64,000 nucleotides of DNA, from contig NZ_CP019650.1 of the NCBI RefSeq assembly GCF_001999945.1, positions 1,736,001-1,800,000 of the forward strand. The letters are read 5' to 3'. The stretch comes from Microbulbifer agarilyticus. GTDB taxonomy: Bacteria > Pseudomonadota > Gammaproteobacteria > Pseudomonadales > Cellvibrionaceae. The notes under the pieces are model-generated. The model ran no database searches, was not told the origin of the DNA, and was given only the letters and a program-made list of their open reading frames with translations. Each line of letters opens with the position of its first letter. Position 1 is the first letter of the stretch. The position numbers and the translations under genes were made by a program. Below, one piece after another: positions 37,792-47,640 of this stretch.

Positions 37792-40341
37792 TTATTGGGC
37801 GTTCATGCTATTGAGCTTGTCGCCCACCGGTCCGGAGAAATTGTAGCCGTCGTGTTGGTCCCAATTGATAGACCAGGTCATCACGCCACCAAAATCCGGA
37901 TAGGCGTATGCCGGCACAATGCTGCCACAGTTCTGCAGGATGGTCAGGCAGTCCAGCGCATCCAGGATGTTTTGTGTCGGCGCCTGACCGGAGTTTGCCG
38001 AGCTGGGACCGGATGGCAATCCGATAGCAACCTGATCGTCGCGCAGCGGCGCAAACTGACTGCCGTCAGCGAGCTCAAAGCCCTCGATCAGCATGCGCGC
38101 ATGGGCCACCATCATATTCACCGAGCCCTCGGCTGCAGCACCGCTCTCGTAGGGATTCATCAGTCCACCATTGTTGTAGAGCTGTACGTGCAGCAGGTCG
38201 AGGGTATCGCGCAGCTCGTCAATCAGCGGGATATACGCACCCCAGATGCCGGAATAGGCCACCATACCGCCGTGCACATAGGGGTGCTCCGGAGCCATGG
38301 TCAGGTACATATCGCCACCCATATTCTGCTCGATCTGGCGTAGTGCGCGCGGCAAGCGCGCCTGAATCTGCGAGCCATGCACCAGGTTGGAACCGCTCTC
38401 CAGATCGATATCCAGGCCGTCAAAACCCCACTCATCAATGATGGCGGTAAGGCTGGCGATGAAGTTGGCTTCATCGGAGTCGGTATTGAGCGTAATGGTG
38501 CCCTCGGCGCCGCCGAGGCTCAGCACAATGATTTTTCCCTGGGCCTGTAGTTCAGCCACATCCTGTTTGAACAGATCCGGGTCCATTGGCGGGCAGCTGG
38601 AATGGATGTCCTGCTGGAACAGGTTGAAGTGCACGGTACCATCGGAGTTGCGATCATTATCGGCAAAGGCAATGTCGATAATGTCCCAGGCCGATGAAAT
38701 CTCGCGCAGGCGAATCGGACAGCCGGCTGGATTAACAAAGTTATGCCAGTAGCCAATCAGCTTGTGTTTTTTACCAACCGGGGCATTGATCACCCGCACA
38801 CTGGCCGCGGTGCTGCTTGCTTCGTTGCCAGCGTTGTCCGTTGCGACCGCTGTAACGCTGTAGTCACCCAGAGCACCGGGCGTGTAGCTTGCAGAGTAGG
38901 GCGCACTGGTGTCTACCGCTACCTGCATGCCGTCGACTAGGAAGGCGACCTGGCTGATACTGCCCTGCAGCGCACTGGCCTCGGCTTCCAGGCTGATTGC
39001 GTTGCCAAGCGTGATTTGGCTACCGCTGGTCGGCGCCGTCAGTGTGGCAACTACCGGATCGGTGCTTACGCTCACGAGTACGGTTGCCTCGGTGTTGTTG
39101 CCTTCGTCATCGGTTGCAACGGCTTTTAACTGAACATCACCACTTCCGGCCACCGTCCAATTGATGGCATAGGGCGCACTGCTGTCGGTACCCAAAGACT
39201 GACCCGAGGCAAAGAACTCAACCTGGGCCACGCTGCCGTCCCCGTCGGTGGCGTCCGCGCTGAAGCTAATTTGTTCGCCCGCGAGCAGGGTGCTGTTATC
39301 TCCCGGTTGGGTAATAGTGAGCTCGGGTGCGATTGCACAGATACCGAGGTCGGTCCAGGCATCGGTCCAGTGTTGTCCCACGCCCGGCTCATAAGCCCAT
39401 GCAGCATTGGAGCTACACCAGCCGGCGATATCGCAGCGGTATTTGTGGTTTACGTTCTCCACCACATCGCCGGTCGCATAGCTGGTGCCTGCGCTGTAGG
39501 CGGGAACACCGGTACAGCCACCACCGACCTGGCCGGCTTCGACGGCAAGCGACACTACATTGGAGGCGGTACTGGCGCCGTCGTTATCGGTGGCAATCGC
39601 TTTAAAGCTGTGAGTGCCGGCCACTGCTTGCCAGTTGACTGCAAACGGCGCCTGACTGCTGCTTCCGACGGCGACATCATCGACGAAGAACTCGACAGCG
39701 GTTACGTTGCCATCCTGGTCCGCGGCATCGGCGGTGAGGCTGACACTGTCACCGGCGCTAATTTGCGATTGTGCGGTGGGGTTGGTCAGGCTCACCGTGG
39801 GAGCGCTGTTGGCGTTGGGGTCGATCACATTGACGCTGACAGAGGCAGTATCGCTATCGCGCCCCTGATCGTCGGTGGCAATCGCGCTGAGCGAATGAGC
39901 ACCCACGGTTGCTGTCCACGTCACCGAGTAGGGGGAACTGGTATCCGTGCCGATGGTAGTGCCATCGAGCAAAAAGGTTACTTGGCTCACGGTGCCGTCA
40001 CTGTCGCTTGCATCAGCGCTGATGATAACGCTGTCATTCAGGCTCAAAGTGGCTCCATCCAAGGGGGAGCTCAGGCTCACCTGGGGTTGCTGATTGCCGC
40101 CTTCACAGGCGCCGACGAGTCGCCACTCCTGATAGGCATCTGAATGGGTTTCCGGGTTGTGGTTTCGTGTCCACCAGTTGGCGGTGTAGGCATTACCGTT
40201 GTACTGGATTTGAGCGCCGCCGTTGTAGGCGGTGGCCGAATTCCATTCTGCGAGAGCGCTGCAATCCGTCGCCTGTGCCAGACCTGGCGCAGACGCGGCG
40301 AATAGCATTGCGAGCGCAACGAGAGTGCGGGGTGTCTTCAT
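37792..40341 (-). CDS. Secreted multidomain chitinase (GH18)
   Basis: 849 aa. Signal peptide to about residue 24 (GLAQA/TDC). Order: carbohydrate-binding CBM5/12 at 27-79 (AYNGGAQIQYNGNAYTANWW), two Ig-like (Big) repeats at about 85-172 and 177-268, a second CBM5/12-like module at 272-338 (CDIAGWCSSNAAWAYEPG), two more Ig-like repeats (about 343-430, 434-518), then the GH18 barrel from about 524 to the end (KHKLIGYWHNFVNP). The catalytic motif is FDGLDIDLESGSN (DxxDxDxE) with SLGGAEGT before it and MTWSINWDQ near the end. Each Ig repeat starts like ISA/LLAG and ends GxHSLSAIATDD. Extracellular chitin degradation is expected. Confidence 0.93.
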   Translation of the reverse strand: MKTPRTLVALAMLFAASAPGLAQATDCSALAEWNSATAYNGGAQIQYNGNAYTANWWTRNHNPETHSDAYQEWRLVGACEGGNQQPQVSLSSPLDGATLSLNDSVIISADASDSDGTVSQVTFLLDGTTIGTDTSSPYSVTWTATVGAHSLSAIATDDQGRDSDTASVSVNVIDPNANSAPTVSLTNPTAQSQISAGDSVSLTADAADQDGNVTAVEFFVDDVAVGSSSQAPFAVNWQAVAGTHSFKAIATDNDGASTASNVVSLAVEAGQVGGGCTGVPAYSAGTSYATGDVVENVNHKYRCDIAGWCSSNAAWAYEPGVGQHWTDAWTDLGICAIAPELTITQPGDNSTLLAGEQISFSADATDGDGSVAQVEFFASGQSLGTDSSAPYAINWTVAGSGDVQLKAVATDDEGNNTEATVLVSVSTDPVVATLTAPTSGSQITLGNAISLEAEASALQGSISQVAFLVDGMQVAVDTSAPYSASYTPGALGDYSVTAVATDNAGNEASSTAASVRVINAPVGKKHKLIGYWHNFVNPAGCPIRLREISSAWDIIDIAFADNDRNSDGTVHFNLFQQDIHSSCPPMDPDLFKQDVAELQAQGKIIVLSLGGAEGTITLNTDSDEANFIASLTAIIDEWGFDGLDIDLESGSNLVHGSQIQARLPRALRQIEQNMGGDMYLTMAPEHPYVHGGMVAYSGIWGAYIPLIDELRDTLDLLHVQLYNNGGLMNPYESGAAAEGSVNMMVAHARMLIEGFELADGSQFAPLRDDQVAIGLPSGPSSANSGQAPTQNILDALDCLTILQNCGSIVPAYAYPDFGGVMTWSINWDQHDGYNFSGPVGDKLNSMNAQ

Positions 40342-40630
40342 GACGATCCTCGGAGAGTTGATTTATCGTTGTTTGGTACCTCTTCCGTCGCTCAGGGTAA
40401 GCAGCAATATTCAAATGGTGCAATACGATTTCCTTTCACCAAGTTGCCACCGTTCGCGAGCTTCACGCGCTAACTCGCTGAATCTTTGACACAATTTGCT
40501 GAGGGCTTCCAACGAATTCAGTTTCAAACTCGGGTGTTAATTGGCGCCAAATCAAGCGATAGAAAGGGTTCGATCCGACAAAATGTCTAGCGCTGTCATT
40601 CAGTGGTTGTGTTCTCAAAGTGGGGGGGGG

Positions 40631-41440
40631 TTAGGTCCAGATGGCGACGACGGCCATCAAGGCAAGCCCGAGTATGGCCGCGAGCCACTTACTCATCCGG
40701 TCTGGCGGCGGGGGTAGGAATTCTTCCCGAATCACATCGAAAGTGGCGATATACACGAAGGTGCCTGCGGCCACGGCATCAAAGACCGCTTCAAACAACA
40801 TTTGGCTGTGACTCGCTAGCGCGTCGGTGATCAGTGCGCCGATAATAATGCCCAGTGGCGTCATTATCGCGAAGCCCGCCACCAGTCCTCTGGCTCGGTG
40901 GCGCGCCATGCCAATACGGTGCAAGCTGGCACCCAGTGCAAATCCTGCACAGACTTTATGCGCAATGATGGCGAGGAACACGACTGCAAAATTACTCAGC
41001 GTGCTCTGCGCACCCATGGCTAGTCCGGCCAAAAGAGAGTGTACCGATAAGGTCAGTAGCAATAGGTAAGGGTATGTGTTGGAGGCTTTGACTGCCTCAA
41101 TGACATGGGACTTTTCCCCGGTGATGCTGCTACCCACTGGCACGCGCCCGAGCCGCGGAGCCACGCGCTCCACAAACAGCACGAGAAGAAAAGACGATGC
41201 AGCCAGGAGCATGGCCCAGGGGTAATCATTTTGGGGCCAGAGTTGATGGAACTCGTCGTTCGCATCTGCGAGTAAATGGATAAAGCCCGCGCCTAACAAC
41301 ACCCCACCTGAAAATGCGATCCCCAGACCAAGCCAGCGTTTTCCTCGAGACCCGGATTGCACCCACCAGGGCAGCATGCCCCCGGCAATACCGCAGGCAA
41401 AAATAAACACCGCAGACGCAAATTTCAGTGAGAGGACCAT
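40631..41440 (-). CDS. ZIP-family divalent metal transporter
   Basis: 269 aa membrane protein, about eight TM segments. The ZIP metal-binding helices are clear: TM4 TLSVHSLLAGLAMGAQS and TM5 IIAHKVCAGFALGASLHRI, with GIAFSGGVLLGAGFIHLLAD in the third helix. Likely zinc or other divalent metal import. A run of nine G on the plus strand directly abuts the stop codon (40622-40630). It may belong with the neighbouring His-rich metal binder functionally, but the genes are 3 kb apart. Confidence 0.9.
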   Translation of the reverse strand: MVLSLKFASAVFIFACGIAGGMLPWWVQSGSRGKRWLGLGIAFSGGVLLGAGFIHLLADANDEFHQLWPQNDYPWAMLLAASSFLLVLFVERVAPRLGRVPVGSSITGEKSHVIEAVKASNTYPYLLLLTLSVHSLLAGLAMGAQSTLSNFAVVFLAIIAHKVCAGFALGASLHRIGMARHRARGLVAGFAIMTPLGIIIGALITDALASHSQMLFEAVFDAVAAGTFVYIATFDVIREEFLPPPPDRMSKWLAAILGLALMAVVAIWT

Positions 41441-41478
41441 TCGCGAGGGCTATCGGTCTTAAAGTAGTGCGAGAGGGG

Positions 41479-41757
41479 TCATATTTTCGTTAACAGTTCG
41501 TCGAGGTCGACCACCGGCTGAATATCGATCGCTGCATTTAGTTTCGCAAATAGAGGTTCGTTTATGGCAGGTAGTTGTGAGGGATCCTTTGCATCAAATA
41601 CGAGAGTGCCGGCGCGACATCCACTATCCAGGTGAAAATAGGCAGCTTCTGGCTTGGTTTTTTCAACAAGGTCTTTGATCGCCAGAGCCATGGAGCCGTC
41701 CGACGCGCACTCGTTGCCTTTTTGTACTGGAATAGAAAATCGAAAGAGCAGGCGCAT
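41479..41757 (-). CDS. Conserved small protein (Dabb-like/DUF3303-like)
   Basis: 92 aa. Pattern MRLLFRFSIPVQKGNECASDG, then KTKPEAAYFHLDSGCRAG, FDAKDPSQLPAINEPLFAKLNA and AIDIQPVVDLDELL. This matches a family of small ferredoxin-fold proteins that are often mislabelled panthothenate synthetase. No catalytic signature. No clear operon partner: the ZIP gene follows 38 bases later on the same strand. Confidence 0.7.
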   Translation of the reverse strand: MRLLFRFSIPVQKGNECASDGSMALAIKDLVEKTKPEAAYFHLDSGCRAGTLVFDAKDPSQLPAINEPLFAKLNAAIDIQPVVDLDELLTKI

Positions 41758-41896
41758 TAGTTTCTCCTTAATCTAATACTGAGCAATTGGTTGCGTGCCA
41801 AAGCCTTGCGCCATTTTATTGTAGTGGGGCAGCGAGCCTTTGCTGAGCAGGTGGGAGGCGTTCAGTCAGAGAAATGCGTTGGCTGTTTCATGGGGC

Positions 41897-41931
41897 AAAA
41901 AAAAGCCCCGCCGGTTAGGGCGGGGCTTTTT
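41897..41931. terminator. Bidirectional rho-independent terminator after acnB
   Basis: AAAAAGCCCCGCC / GGCGGGGCTTTTT, perfect 13-bp inverted repeat with a GGTTAG loop, and extra A residues on the left. It lies 15 bases past the acnB stop. Confidence 0.95.
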
Positions 41932-41946
41932 GGTTCAGGCTATCGC

Positions 41947-44562
41947 TTACACAGCAACGTTCTGAATCTCAACCGCGGCAATGCGCTTGCCTTCTTCGGC
42001 AGATTTTTGGAAGTCCTCAATCTGGTCGAAGTTCAGGTAGCGGTAGATTTCCGCAGACATGGAGTTCAGGTTCTGCGCGAATTCCTGGTATTCCGCCGGA
42101 GTCGGCAGTTTACCCAGAATAGCGCCAACAGAAGCCAGTTCTGCAGAGGTCAGGTACACGTTGGCACCATCACCCAGACGGTTGGGGAAGTTACGGGTGG
42201 AAGTAGACAGTACGGTGCTGTTCGGTGCTACACGTGCCTGGTTACCCATACACAGGGAGCAGCCTGGCATCTCGGTGCGAGCGCCCGCGGAACCGTAGAT
42301 GTTGTAGTAGCCTTCTTCCATCAGCTGGTGCTCATCCATCTTGGTAGGCGGAGAGATCCACATGCGGGTGGAGATACCACCTTTGTGCTGTTGCAGCAGC
42401 TTACCAGCGGCGCGGAAGTGACCGATGTTGGTCATACAGGAGCCGATAAATACTTCGTCAACCTTGTCGCCGGCAACGTCGGACAGCAGCTTGGCGTCGT
42501 CCGGATCGTTCGGGCAGCATACGATCGGCTCTTTGATTTCGGCCAGGTCGATTTCGATTACTGCAGAGTACTCGGCATCGGCGTCGGCAGACATCAGTTC
42601 CGGTTTCTCCAGCCACGCTTCCATGGCGCGAGCGCGACGCTCCAGGGTGCGCTTGTCACCGTAGCCTTCGGCAATCATCCAGCGCAGCAGGGTGATGTTG
42701 GAACGCAGGTATTCGGCGATGGAGTCTTCCGGCAGCTTAATGGTACAACCAGCGGCGGAACGCTCGGCAGAGGCATCGGACAGCTCGAACGCTTGCTCAA
42801 CGGTCAGGTTGTCGAGGCCTTCGATCTCGAGGATGCGGCCGGAGAAGATGTTCTTCTTGCCTTTCTTTTCTACAGTCAGCAGGCCTTCCTGAATCGCGTA
42901 GTAAGGAATGGCGTGTACCAGGTCGCGCAGGGTGATGCCCGGCTGCATTTCGCCTTTAAAGCGAACCAGTACAGACTCCGGCATATCCAGTGGCATTACG
43001 CCGGTAGCAGCGGCGAACGCCACCAGACCGGAACCTGCCGGGAAGGAAATACCCATCGGGAAGCGGGTGTGGGAGTCACCACCGGTACCTACGGTGTCCG
43101 GCAGCAGCATGCGGTTCAGCCAGCTGTGAATGATGCCGTCACCCGGACGCAGGGAAACACCGCCGCGGTTCATGATGAAGTCCGGCAGGGTGTGCTGGGT
43201 GTCGATATCAACGGGCTTCGGGTAAGCCGCGGTGTGACAGAAAGACTGCATGGTGAGGTCAGCCTGGAAGCCCAAACACGCCAGGTCTTTCAGTTCGTCA
43301 CGGGTCATTGGGCCAGTGGTGTCCTGGGAACCAACGGTGGTCATCTTCGGCTCGCAGTAGGTACCCGGGCGAACGCCTTCCATACCACAGGCTTTACCGA
43401 CCATCTTCTGTGCCAGGGTGTAGCCTTTGCCGGTGTCGTTCGGCTGCTCCGGCAGGCGGAACAGATCGGAAGCGCCCAGACCCAGGGATTCGCGCGCTTT
43501 GGTGGTCAGGCCGCGACCAACGATCAGGTTAATACGGCCGCCAGCCTGTACTTCGTCCAGCAGTACGTCGGACTTCAGTGCGAACTCGGACAGTACTTTG
43601 CCATCTTCGGCGAGGATCTTGCCGTCGTACGGACGGATTTCGATCACGTCGCCCATGTTCAGTTCGTCAACCGGGGCTTCGAATACCAGTGCGCCGGCGT
43701 CTTCCATGGTGTTGTAGAAGATCGGCGCGACTTTACCGCCGATACAGATACCGCCACCTTTCTTGTTCGGTACGCCCGGCAGATCATCGCCGAAGAACCA
43801 CAGTACAGAGTTGGTGGCAGACTTACGGGAAGAACCGGTACCCACTACGTCACCAACGAAAGCAACCGGCAGGCCCTTGGCCTGTACTTCCTCGACTTGC
43901 TTCATCGGGCCGACAACACCGTGCTCTTCAGGTGTCAGACCGTCGCGGGTCATTTTGTACATGGCGCGCGCGTGCAGAGGGATGTCCGGGCGGGACCATG
44001 CATCCGGGGCAGGGGACAGGTCGTCGGTGTTGGTTTCGCCAGTTACCTTGAATACGGCAACTTTGATGCTTTCGGCAACCTTGTCGCGCTTGGTGAACCA
44101 CTCGCCGTCAGCCCAGGACTGGATTACGGCTTTGGCAACTTCGTTGCCCGCTTTGGCTTTCTCTTCCACATCGTGGAAGGCGTCAAACATCAGCAGGGTG
44201 CCTTTCAGCTGCTCGCCGGCCAGCTCGGCCAGATCTTTGTCGTCCAGCAGCTCAACCAGGGTGGCAATGTTGTAGCCGCCCAGCATCATGCCCAGCAGTT
44301 TGGTGGCTTGTTCTTTGTCGATCAGCGGAGACTCAGCTTCGCCTTTAACGATCGCGGTGAGGAAACCGGCTTTTACGTAAGCTGCTTCGTCCACACCCGG
44401 CGGAACGCGGTTGGTGATCAGGTCCAGCAGTTCCTGCTCTTCACCCGCGGGCGGGTTTTTCAGCAGCTCGACCAGGCCGGCAACTTGCTCGGCGTTCAGG
44501 GGCTTGGGTGGAATACCTTGTTCGGCGCGTTCAGCGACGTGTTTGCGATAGGCTTCAAGCAC
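41947..44562 (-). CDS. acnB: Aconitate hydratase B / 2-methylisocitrate dehydratase
   Basis: TCA-cycle enzyme that interconverts citrate and isocitrate; the AcnB class also acts on 2-methylisocitrate. The N-terminal HEAT-like domain ([15 protein letters not shown]) marks the AcnB class. [4Fe-4S] ligands are visible in [15 protein letters not shown] and [16 protein letters not shown] at 44562 is the start: it gives VLEAYRKHV, and AGAGGG lies about 8 bases upstream; 871 aa compares with 865 in E. coli. A 925-codon open frame on the opposite strand is a codon-bias artefact. Confidence 0.97.
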   Translation of the reverse strand: MLEAYRKHVAERAEQGIPPKPLNAEQVAGLVELLKNPPAGEEQELLDLITNRVPPGVDEAAYVKAGFLTAIVKGEAESPLIDKEQATKLLGMMLGGYNIATLVELLDDKDLAELAGEQLKGTLLMFDAFHDVEEKAKAGNEVAKAVIQSWADGEWFTKRDKVAESIKVAVFKVTGETNTDDLSPAPDAWSRPDIPLHARAMYKMTRDGLTPEEHGVVGPMKQVEEVQAKGLPVAFVGDVVGTGSSRKSATNSVLWFFGDDLPGVPNKKGGGICIGGKVAPIFYNTMEDAGALVFEAPVDELNMGDVIEIRPYDGKILAEDGKVLSEFALKSDVLLDEVQAGGRINLIVGRGLTTKARESLGLGASDLFRLPEQPNDTGKGYTLAQKMVGKACGMEGVRPGTYCEPKMTTVGSQDTTGPMTRDELKDLACLGFQADLTMQSFCHTAAYPKPVDIDTQHTLPDFIMNRGGVSLRPGDGIIHSWLNRMLLPDTVGTGGDSHTRFPMGISFPAGSGLVAFAAATGVMPLDMPESVLVRFKGEMQPGITLRDLVHAIPYYAIQEGLLTVEKKGKKNIFSGRILEIEGLDNLTVEQAFELSDASAERSAAGCTIKLPEDSIAEYLRSNITLLRWMIAEGYGDKRTLERRARAMEAWLEKPELMSADADAEYSAVIEIDLAEIKEPIVCCPNDPDDAKLLSDVAGDKVDEVFIGSCMTNIGHFRAAGKLLQQHKGGISTRMWISPPTKMDEHQLMEEGYYNIYGSAGARTEMPGCSLCMGNQARVAPNSTVLSTSTRNFPNRLGDGANVYLTSAELASVGAILGKLPTPAEYQEFAQNLNSMSAEIYRYLNFDQIEDFQKSAEEGKRIAAVEIQNVAV

Positions 44563-44972
44563 GGATAATTCCCTCTTTGGTGTATGGGGTAGAACCAACA
44601 GCTTTCCTGGAATCCGGATATGGCGTTTTTCGTCAACCGAACCCCGATTTACATCGATGGCCGCTGGAAGCGGGTGGCGAATTCTACATTAATCGCCAGT
44701 TGCTGTTAAGTTCCTTGAAAAATCAATAACTTACGCAAATTTCGATCATTCACACGGTGAATAAAGGTCGTATTTTGAGCGCTTAATAAGTGAGAATCAA
44801 TCGCATTTTCCACTTATGAGGGCCGCTAATATCCACGCCATGAATGGGCCAAATCGATCAGTAAAATGCTATTCTGTGACGCTCGATTTCACACCATTTT
44901 ATCGGCGTGGTGAGTAAACGCAGTTTGCGTCACCCTCAAGAGCGCGGCCGGCAGGAGAGGTATTTTCGCTTC
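44563..44972. other. Intergenic region between acnB and the DUF1289 gene
   Basis: 410 bases with no convincing gene. It holds the divergent promoters of acnB (minus) and the DUF1289 gene (plus). The centre is AT-rich and contains the inverted pair ATAAGTG (44786-44792) / CACTTAT (44811-44817) and the sequence CTTAATAAGT at 44782, which recurs upstream of tus at 46507. GGAGAGG at about 44954 is the ribosome site of the next gene. Confidence 0.6.
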
Positions 44973-45440
44973 ATGGCGATCTATAAGAAAGTGCGTACAC
45001 CGTGTATTGGCGTTTGCTCCACCGGCATTGGCGATAATGTGTGTCGGGGCTGCAAGCGGTTTGCTCACGAGGTGATCGACTGGAATGCTTATTCGGAAGA
45101 GCAGCGCCGAATCATCGCCGAACGTCGTGACGGCTATCTTGCAAATGCGGTGCGCAGCCAGCTGGAAATTGTCGATCAGAACCTGCTTCTCGCACAGCTG
45201 CGCCATCAGCAAATCCGCTTTAATGAAGATCAAAGTCCGTATTGTTGGGTCTTTGAGCTGTTACGTGCCGGTGCCAGCCAGATTGAAGATCCTGCCGACT
45301 ATGGCCTGTCGTTAACGCCCGTATCGAGAGGAGTGCCGCTGGTGGAAGTGCGACAGCGTATCGATGACGACTTTTTTGCGTTGTCAGTGGCCTACTATCA
45401 GCGTTTTGTGGCACCAGGCTTGGCGGTGCGGGCGGGCTGA
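44973..45440 (+). CDS. DUF1289 small zinc-ribbon protein
   Basis: 155 aa from the ATG at 44973. The DUF1289 core is RTPCIGVCSTGIGDNVCRGC, a CxxxC...CxxC zinc site, followed by KRFAHEVIDWNAYSEEQRR. The C-terminal 90 residues (VDQNLLLAQLRHQQIRFNED onward) are an extension not typical of the shortest members. Function unknown. GGAGAGG lies about 14 bases upstream of the start. Convergent with tus. Confidence 0.82.
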   Translation: MAIYKKVRTPCIGVCSTGIGDNVCRGCKRFAHEVIDWNAYSEEQRRIIAERRDGYLANAVRSQLEIVDQNLLLAQLRHQQIRFNEDQSPYCWVFELLRAGASQIEDPADYGLSLTPVSRGVPLVEVRQRIDDDFFALSVAYYQRFVAPGLAVRAG

Positions 45441-45471
45441 TTCAAGCGGGTTGGCTCAGCTGGCCGTTGAC

Positions 45472-46416
45472 TCAGGTGGCGCTGTCGATAACGAGATGTA
45501 CTCTGAGCGCGGCCAGAAACGGGGTCTTTTCGATCCGCAAATCCCGGCGGGTGCGGCGCTGACTGAGTGGTGGGTTGTGATCCACCCTAGTAAATTCCGG
45601 CAGGGTGCGGTCGCCTTCACTATTCACCAATACCGGCATGGCTGCATAGCCGACCTGTCGGTACTCCTCTTGTTTGTCCCGAAAAATCTCTGCCACTTGC
45701 AGGTTGGGGCGGCTTTGCATTTGTATTTGGCGCAGATTGTCGTGTTGGCTTTTGTGCAGCCCGGCGAGTAGCTGTCGCTGATACTGAATGCCCTGGTCTT
45801 GCCCTTGTGGGTCCAGCTGAACCAGCTTTCTCTCACACCAATCCACGCTGACTTTGCGGATAGACTTTCGCGCCTTGATCCAGCTGAGTGCCACGGCATC
45901 TGGCCGCTCGGGGCAAAGTAGTATCTGTCGGTAGCATTGCCGTAGGTGCGCTCTGGAAAAGCCGGCGTTACCGAGCATCTCCCGCAATAAGCGGTCGCGC
46001 TCCAGCGCGGGGCGGGGGGCGAGTGATTCCTTAATGGTTGCGGTGAGCTGCTGAAATTCTACTTTGTTGGCGTTGAGCTCCTGTGCCAGCTCGATGATTT
46101 CTGCCGGGACCGCCAGTAAGCCGGGGACCTGCAGCGTATTGCGTGCGTCACCGGGCAGGTGCTGTTCACCGTAATCCAGGTTGGCAAATAGCGCCGCTGC
46201 GAGGGTGAAGGGGGTGTCGAATGTGACCCCAAGTCGTTCTGCCGCCTCGGCCGCGAAACCGGGCTGGAGCAGGTAGCTCTGCCACGGATATGTAGCCGTC
46301 TGCAGTTCGATCAGGCTTTGCGCGAGCTTGTCTGCCTGCGCGTGCATTCGCTCCAGAACCCCCGCTAGTTGTGCTTCAAATTGCTGGTTACTGGTCGCAA
46401 TAGCGTTCCCGGTCAT
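45472..46416 (-). CDS. tus: DNA replication terminus site-binding protein Tus
   Basis: Binds Ter sites and blocks replication forks in one direction. 314 aa compared with 309 in E. coli. The alignment by eye is low in identity but collinear: the central AVALSWIKARKSIRKVSVDW corresponds to the E. coli FGWANKHIIKN region, then LPEFTRVDHNPPLSQRRTRR and a C-terminus FLAALRVHLVI as in Tus LRLIIPRLHLYV. The region rich in Lys/Arg/Gln (RNLQVAEIFRDKQEEYRQ) also fits. No neighbouring genes form an operon. The gene stands just upstream of a candidate Ter-like sequence. Confidence 0.75.
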   Translation of the reverse strand: MTGNAIATSNQQFEAQLAGVLERMHAQADKLAQSLIELQTATYPWQSYLLQPGFAAEAAERLGVTFDTPFTLAAALFANLDYGEQHLPGDARNTLQVPGLLAVPAEIIELAQELNANKVEFQQLTATIKESLAPRPALERDRLLREMLGNAGFSRAHLRQCYRQILLCPERPDAVALSWIKARKSIRKVSVDWCERKLVQLDPQGQDQGIQYQRQLLAGLHKSQHDNLRQIQMQSRPNLQVAEIFRDKQEEYRQVGYAAMPVLVNSEGDRTLPEFTRVDHNPPLSQRRTRRDLRIEKTPFLAALRVHLVIDSAT

Positions 46417-46597
46417 TGGAAGATTCCGAGCTGGTTTAGGTGGTTATCGGCAAAGTGGGCGCTGGTCGCCATTTGCGGGGTTGGCAATCCCTAGAATATT
46501 AATCCACTTAATAAGTCGTTATCAAATGACGGTGCGACTAGCGTAAAGTCAGATCTGCACTTCGTAGCAATGGTCACCAAAAGTAGGGGGAGGGGCG

Positions 46598-46604
46598 TTA
46601 TAAT
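46598..46604 (+). promoter_or_regulatory. Candidate -10 element for miaE
   Basis: TTATAAT 52 bases upstream of the miaE ATG. A convincing -35 is not seen at 17 bases upstream (CACCAAAA region). Confidence 0.35.
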
Positions 46605-46655
46605 GCGCGCGCTAATCCGCCCTGGTGGCGCCTGTTGTTGTTCATTGGTTCTGTT

Positions 46656-47279
46656 ATGAGTACTACCCCCGTTCCGGATCTCACCGCTATCCACGAGTTT
46701 CTGTTGTGTGAAACGCCTGATGCCTGGGTGCAGGCCGCGCTGGCGGAACCGGAAATGATGCTGGTGGATCACGCAAACTGTGAGAAAAAGGCCGCCGGTA
46801 CCGCGCTGAACCTGATGTTTCGCTATCTGGACAACTTCAAGCTGCTGAACAAGATGTCGCGTCTGGCACGAGAAGAGTTGCGCCACTTTGAGCAGGTGAT
46901 CGCCATTATGAAAAAGCGCGGCATCCGCTACCCGCACGTCAAGGCATCTCGTTACGCTGCGGGCTTGCGTGATCATGTTCGCCGCGAGGAGCCCGGTCGT
47001 CTGGTGGATACCTTGATCTGTGGTGCGATTATCGAAGCGCGCTCCTGCGAGCGTTTTGCGCGTATTGCGCCGCACCTCGATGAGGAGTTGCAGAAGTTCT
47101 ATCTGTCATTGCTGAAGTCGGAAGCGCGTCATTTCAAGGACTACCTGACATTGGCGCAGGAGGCTGTATCAGAAGATATTGCACCACGCGTGCAGGTGTT
47201 GTTAGAGGTAGAGCGCACGCTTGTTGAGAGTGAGGACGAAGATTTTCGCTTTCATAGCGGTGTTCCCCAACAGGCTTGA
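46656..47279 (+). CDS. miaE: tRNA-(ms2io6A)-hydroxylase
   Basis: Diiron monooxygenase hydroxylating the isopentenyl side chain of ms2i6A37 in tRNA. 207 aa from the ATG at 46656; TTG at 46635 is in frame upstream. Diiron-ligand helices of the ferritin-like fold: LVDHANCEKKAAGTALNLM, REELRHFEQVIAIMKK, VDTLICGAIIEARSCERFARI and LLKSEARHFKDYLTLA. Expected E/EH...E/EH pattern is present. No miaA or miaB nearby. Confidence 0.93.
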   Translation: MSTTPVPDLTAIHEFLLCETPDAWVQAALAEPEMMLVDHANCEKKAAGTALNLMFRYLDNFKLLNKMSRLAREELRHFEQVIAIMKKRGIRYPHVKASRYAAGLRDHVRREEPGRLVDTLICGAIIEARSCERFARIAPHLDEELQKFYLSLLKSEARHFKDYLTLAQEAVSEDIAPRVQVLLEVERTLVESEDEDFRFHSGVPQQA

Positions 47280-47315
47280 GCGGCCTTTAACGGCGGCTGA
47301 TAGAGGTGGCCAGTG

Positions 47316-47576
47316 TCAATCGGGGTCGAGTTTTTTCAGTAGCTCGACGAATTCGTCGAGGTCCAGTGCGTTGCTGCAGTCCACCTTAAATTTGTTGTGA
47401 AAAAAGATCGTCAGCTCTACGCGGTTTGTGCGCAAAAATACTGTGTAGCCGTCGAAGTCGGTGCTGGCGGTGAGGCCATGAAACTGCCAGCCGTCGTCCG
47501 TTTTCTTGCCTTCCTGTGTGACACGGTTGAATACGCGTAGTGCTTGTTTGACGTCAATTTTCTGTTCGAGCTCCAT
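47316..47576 (-). CDS. DUF3081 protein
   Basis: Small conserved gammaproteobacterial protein (86 aa from the ATG at 47576; the frame is open to 47588). The signature LTASTDFDGYTVFLRTNRVE is followed by TIFFHNKFKVDCSNALDLDE and FVELLKKLD. GGAGA is placed about 6 bases before 47576. Function unknown. Confidence 0.85.
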   Translation of the reverse strand: MELEQKIDVKQALRVFNRVTQEGKKTDDGWQFHGLTASTDFDGYTVFLRTNRVELTIFFHNKFKVDCSNALDLDEFVELLKKLDPD

Positions 47577-47640
47577 TCCAGTCTCCATCGGCTTGTCTAA
47601 GCTTTAATGCGCGTCTCCGTCATCCAGCTTAGATCCGACA

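Noticed and set aside
40622..40630. Run of nine G as a phase-variation tract
   Set aside because: It lies directly after the stop of the ZIP gene and outside any reading frame or clear promoter, so slippage would not change a protein.
42290..44280. Several GTTGTAG stretches as Tus Ter sites
   Set aside because: They lie inside acnB codons (Tyr/Asn-rich stretches) and lack the GTTGTAAC core.
41791..44568. Open frame of 925 codons on the plus strand opposite acnB
   Set aside because: acnB on the minus strand is unmistakable with iron-sulfur ligands and a start codon. The antisense frame has no domain signature and reflects strong codon bias.
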